Source: Hymenobacter fodinae (GTDB lineage Bacteria > Bacteroidota > Bacteroidia > Cytophagales > Hymenobacteraceae). Taken from it: 64,000 nucleotides of DNA. Position numbers and translations under genes: made by a program. The DNA lies in assembly GCF_004745825.1 (NCBI RefSeq), contig NZ_SRLA01000007.1, positions 124,001 to 188,000 of the forward strand. Reading direction: 5' to 3'. Position 1 is the first letter of the stretch; every line of letters begins with the position of its first letter. A model generated the notes under the pieces. That model was not told the DNA's origin and made no database searches. It saw nothing but the letters and a program-made list of their open reading frames with translations. Shown here one piece after another: positions 61,660 through 64,000 of the stretch.

Positions 61660-62563
61660 TCGCCCGTTTCTGTTGGCCCTCGAGTTAGAAAAACGAGCCT
61701 TTAGGCAGCCTATTCGTAAAAGTTGTCGCCAGCCCTGGTCGCCGTCGGGGGGTGGTTCTGCTTGTTACAGGGTGTGAAGTGGTTCCGCGGCGCGGGCCCG
61801 CAGTAGATCCCGGTGCCATTGACGCGGTAGTAGCACTTCTCTCCCTGCACGCGGATGGGTCCACCCACGCCTCGGGTGCCGAGGACGAGCACGTACAGAA
61901 AACAGGTGGTCTTCGGCGCTACGGTTCTATGATGCGTAGACGAGGGCGGCAGTTGGTGGGCTACCACCGCCGGCACATCGTGGAGCCCGTAGTTAAACAC
62001 GGGCAGCTTCTCCGCAGTCATTCCGTCGGACGGAACACCAGTCGCAGGTAGTTGTCCGGTGCGCGCGGGCGCGGTGGCCCCGGGGCCGGAGCGTGCTTGA
62101 GTATCTTAAAGGACCGCGGCGCGGCGCACCACGAGTTGGGCGATCGCCAGCGCCGCCCGGCTGGCAAGCCCGGTGGGTCCGCGCGTGGTGCTGGGCCGGG
62201 GCTTTCGGCGGGGCAGCGGCGCCTTGCGGCTCGGCATTGGGCTCAGCCAGGGGCGGCGAGGGCGGCGCGGGGGCCTGATTACATCCGGCTGGGCAGCCAG
62301 TGCGGCGGTGCTTGTTAGGGGGATGCCCCTCACGGTCTGACGGGCCAAAGGCCGTAGTCTGGTCCGGTACCCGCGAGTTACCGCTTTTATGTCGAAACCG
62401 CGGGGGCACCGTGACGGAACCACTGGGGAGTGCCCGCCTCACGTAGGCCGGTCGCCGCGAACCGCTGTTTTTGCCGCCCTGCTGGGCCACCTGCCCCGTG
62501 GCTGGCCCGGCGCGGGGAGGAGTGTTTAGGGGTGGACCTACACGCGGGTCTTGCCCGAGTGGG
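61660..62563. other. GC-rich region without a convincing gene
   Basis: About 900 bp. Several open frames overlap on both strands, but all are rich in Arg, Pro, Ala and show no domain. One minus-strand frame (61710-62021) is listed separately. A decayed gene is possible. Confidence 0.45.
61710..62021 (-). CDS. Doubtful small protein, unknown
   Basis: A 103-residue frame with TCFLYVLVLGTRGVGGPI and GEKCYYRVNGTGIYCGPAPR, which has a more protein-like composition than the other frames here and six cysteines. Its ATG overlaps the stop of another frame (GAATGA). There is no signal peptide and no known domain. It may be a fragment of a dead gene. Confidence 0.25.
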   Translation of the reverse strand: MTAEKLPVFNYGLHDVPAVVAHQLPPSSTHHRTVAPKTTCFLYVLVLGTRGVGGPIRVQGEKCYYRVNGTGIYCGPAPRNHFTPCNKQNHPPTATRAGDNFYE

Positions 62564-63058
62564 TTAGTACTCCTCCCGCTGCGCGGAGTCATCCGTAAAA
62601 AAGTGCTCCTCCCCGATAACATTCAGGTCGCCGGTAGGCGGATGCTCCAGATCCAGCCATATTTCCACGAAAGGGGTTTTGTTGCGAATCACCTGAACGG
62701 GTATGTCATCGCTGGCTACCTGCCCGAAAGCCTTGATGATATAGTGGCCCGGCCGCAAGTTGTCAAAGCTAAACAACCCCTTCGCATCGGTGAGGGCCGC
62801 GATGTCAGGGTGCGAGGGGCCCGCCACAATAACCAGGTTGACATCCTCCACCGGGAGGTTATGGGTATTCAGGACAATACCAGTGATAGATCCCATGACA
62901 GTTGGTGCATTAGGGGTGAGATAACGTAGCACTAGCCCGCTGAAGCTTACCATAAGCAATAAGAAGCCCAGGCCGGATAAGGCTACCCCGCCCGGGCTTC
63001 CTACCCGAATGGTTTGGTTCCGCCGGGACCTTAGGCCGCGCCGCCTTCTAGCCGCCAT
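62564..63058 (-). CDS. Membrane-anchored carboxypeptidase-regulatory-like protein
   Basis: A 164-residue protein: an arginine-rich cytoplasmic start, one membrane helix (about 26-46, GVALSGLGFLLLMVSFSGLVLRYL), and an outside beta-sandwich domain (about 55-140) of the carboxypeptidase regulatory type: GSITGIVLNTHNLPVEDVNLVIV, ALTDAKGLFSFDNLRPGHYII. The gene overlaps the last 28 bp of the protease gene, so the two are translationally coupled. It may anchor or present the protease or a ligand; function unknown. Confidence 0.75.
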   Translation of the reverse strand: MAARRRRGLRSRRNQTIRVGSPGGVALSGLGFLLLMVSFSGLVLRYLTPNAPTVMGSITGIVLNTHNLPVEDVNLVIVAGPSHPDIAALTDAKGLFSFDNLRPGHYIIKAFGQVASDDIPVQVIRNKTPFVEIWLDLEHPPTGDLNVIGEEHFFTDDSAQREEY

Positions 63059-64000
63059 TTTTTAAGGTTGTCGAAGACCGGCTTCGTAATGCGGGTCGCG
63101 GAGTTGCCCGACGTGGCGCCGTTGGTGTGAATGCCCACCACGATGCGGCTGCCGTCGGGACTTTTAAACCAGACGGGGGAGCCGCTTTGTCCGCCGGCCG
63201 TGTCCATATCGTACGTAATGGTGCGGGCCGTGACGCCCTTGGCTTTGCGCCCATTAAACCACATCGTACCTGCGGGTTTATCCCCGGGGTAGCCCGCCGT
63301 ATTAAGGCGTTTGTTGAGCAGGAAATCATCGGGGAACTGCCCAAAGCCGAAGGCCCCGATGTTGGGAGAAATACTGTCGGTGCGCGCCAGCTGGATGACC
63401 CCGTAATCGTAGTTCCGGGACTTGTTCGAGACCCAGCCTTGCACCGAGCGGAAAGCCTGGGACGTATAGTGCTTGAACGGTTCGGCTTGGTCGTTGCGGC
63501 CCGGGGTTACCACAATTTGCCGGGCCCAGCCCCCGTGCCCGTGAATGTACACGCAGTGCCCCGCCGTAAGAATAGTGCGCGGCCCGATAAAGAAGCCGGT
63601 CCCCAGGTAATTCTTGCCGTCGGCCGCCTGAATTTTCAGGTGACAGATGCGCTTCCAGGGAACTACCGTGGTGTCATTCACGCGCACCCGGTCATCAAGC
63701 CCAATGACAACTTCCAGCGCCTCAATTTGCTGAGCCAGCGATTGAATGGCCGATTCATCGGTTTCGGCTGCCTCATCAGCGCTTGCTTCCCCATCCGGTG
63801 CCGCGCTGGCTTCCAACTGCTTGATGATGGTTGGATTGACCCCGGCCTGACGCAGCATCTGCAGCAGGGCGGGACTGAGCTTCCGGCCGCTAGGCTTGGC
63901 CATACTGCTTACCAGCTTGGTGCCTTGCTTTACCGCCGCCCCGGCCAGACTGGGCAGCACTGCTTTGGCGAGGGGGAGTACCAGCGCGGCCAGGGCCCCG
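63031..64000 (-). CDS. V8-like trypsin-fold serine protease (5' end outside window)
   Basis: The frame is open to the window end, so the start is not seen (a GTG at 63960 is only an internal possibility). Counting from that codon, the catalytic triad is His135 in ILTAGHCVY, Asp185 in NYDYGVIQL and Ser259 in GGQSGSPVW. The preceding region is helical and charged (SADEAAETDESAIQSLAQQIEAL). The layout fits the S1B/glutamyl endopeptidase-like group, in which such an N-terminal part is often a propeptide. Upstream residues (GALAALVLPLAKAV) are hydrophobic. The next gene overlaps by 28 bp. Confidence 0.85.
   Translation of the reverse strand, partial: GALAALVLPLAKAVLPSLAGAAVKQGTKLVSSMAKPSGRKLSPALLQMLRQAGVNPTIIKQLEASAAPDGEASADEAAETDESAIQSLAQQIEALEVVIGLDDRVRVNDTTVVPWKRICHLKIQAADGKNYLGTGFFIGPRTILTAGHCVYIHGHGGWARQIVVTPGRNDQAEPFKHYTSQAFRSVQGWVSNKSRNYDYGVIQLARTDSISPNIGAFGFGQFPDDFLLNKRLNTAGYPGDKPAGTMWFNGRKAKGVTARTITYDMDTAGGQSGSPVWFKSPDGSRIVVGIHTNGATSGNSATRITKPVFDNLKKWRLEGGAA

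Noticed and set aside
61993..62622. Open frame of 209 codons on the minus strand
   Set aside because: Low-complexity Pro/Arg/Ala composition and overlap with the start of other frames; no domain.
1..64000. tRNA, rRNA, CRISPR, insertion sequence or prophage genes
   Set aside because: I looked through the intergenic regions and protein list and saw none of their usual sequence signs.

Overview
The window reads as chromosomal DNA of a GC-rich member of the Bacteroidota, most likely Hymenobacter or a close relative (inferred from protein style, not from a marker gene). The signs are a SusC-style TonB receptor with a carboxypeptidase-like N-domain, a DUF4369-TlpA protein, a small TonB, tetratricopeptide histidine kinases with the HisKA_2 type of H-box, start codons without clear Shine-Dalgarno sequences, a TAnnTTTG-type -7 element, and REP palindromes. 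I found no rRNA, tRNA, CRISPR array, insertion sequence or phage module.

Layout. 0-2 kb: the end of a pirin gene and two tandem Crp/Fnr paralogues. 2-7 kb: a sigma-54-type response regulator facing a tetratricopeptide histidine kinase. 7-13 kb: thiol and flavin redox enzymes (TlpA-like, FAD monooxygenase, Old Yellow Enzyme), a bestrophin and an NmrA-like reductase that runs into a dead SDR gene. 13-21 kb: a PaoABC-like molybdenum aldehyde oxidase operon, an isochorismatase-like hydrolase, an XdhC-type chaperone and an alginate-export-type porin interrupted by a stop codon. FNR-like boxes of the form TTGAN6TCAA stand before the pirin, the oxidase operon, the hydrolase and the XdhC gene, so the two Crp/Fnr proteins are good candidate regulators.

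21-33 kb: an orphan AbiEi-like protein, a TonB receptor with its beta-helix lipoprotein, a TonB, an Asp-box lipoprotein, a Na/Pi-type transporter, AraC and SDR genes, and several gene relics. 33-55 kb is an island of reductases and alpha/beta hydrolases around three signalling units. These are a cyclic-nucleotide-domain histidine kinase next to a fusion of a receiver, a glutaredoxin-like domain and a thioredoxin-reductase-like domain, plus a second copy of the sigma-54-type regulator and the tetratricopeptide kinase. Four copies of a composite TTGGA/TCCAA palindrome stand at the heads of the transcription units of this island and before the first regulator gene at 2 kb. I take this set as the best candidate for an undescribed stress regulon: two paralogous kinase/activator pairs driving reductases, hydrolases and an RclA-like enzyme.

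55-64 kb: a relic of the arsenosugar gene arsS, an NTF2-like protein, two AraC regulators, a small HELVH membrane protein, a large secreted serine hydrolase, about 0.9 kb without a convincing gene, and a V8-like protease gene cut by the window end with an overlapping membrane protein. The word CCTAGG is common in 0.5-19 kb and 35-57 kb but rare elsewhere, which suggests that the accessory segments have another history.
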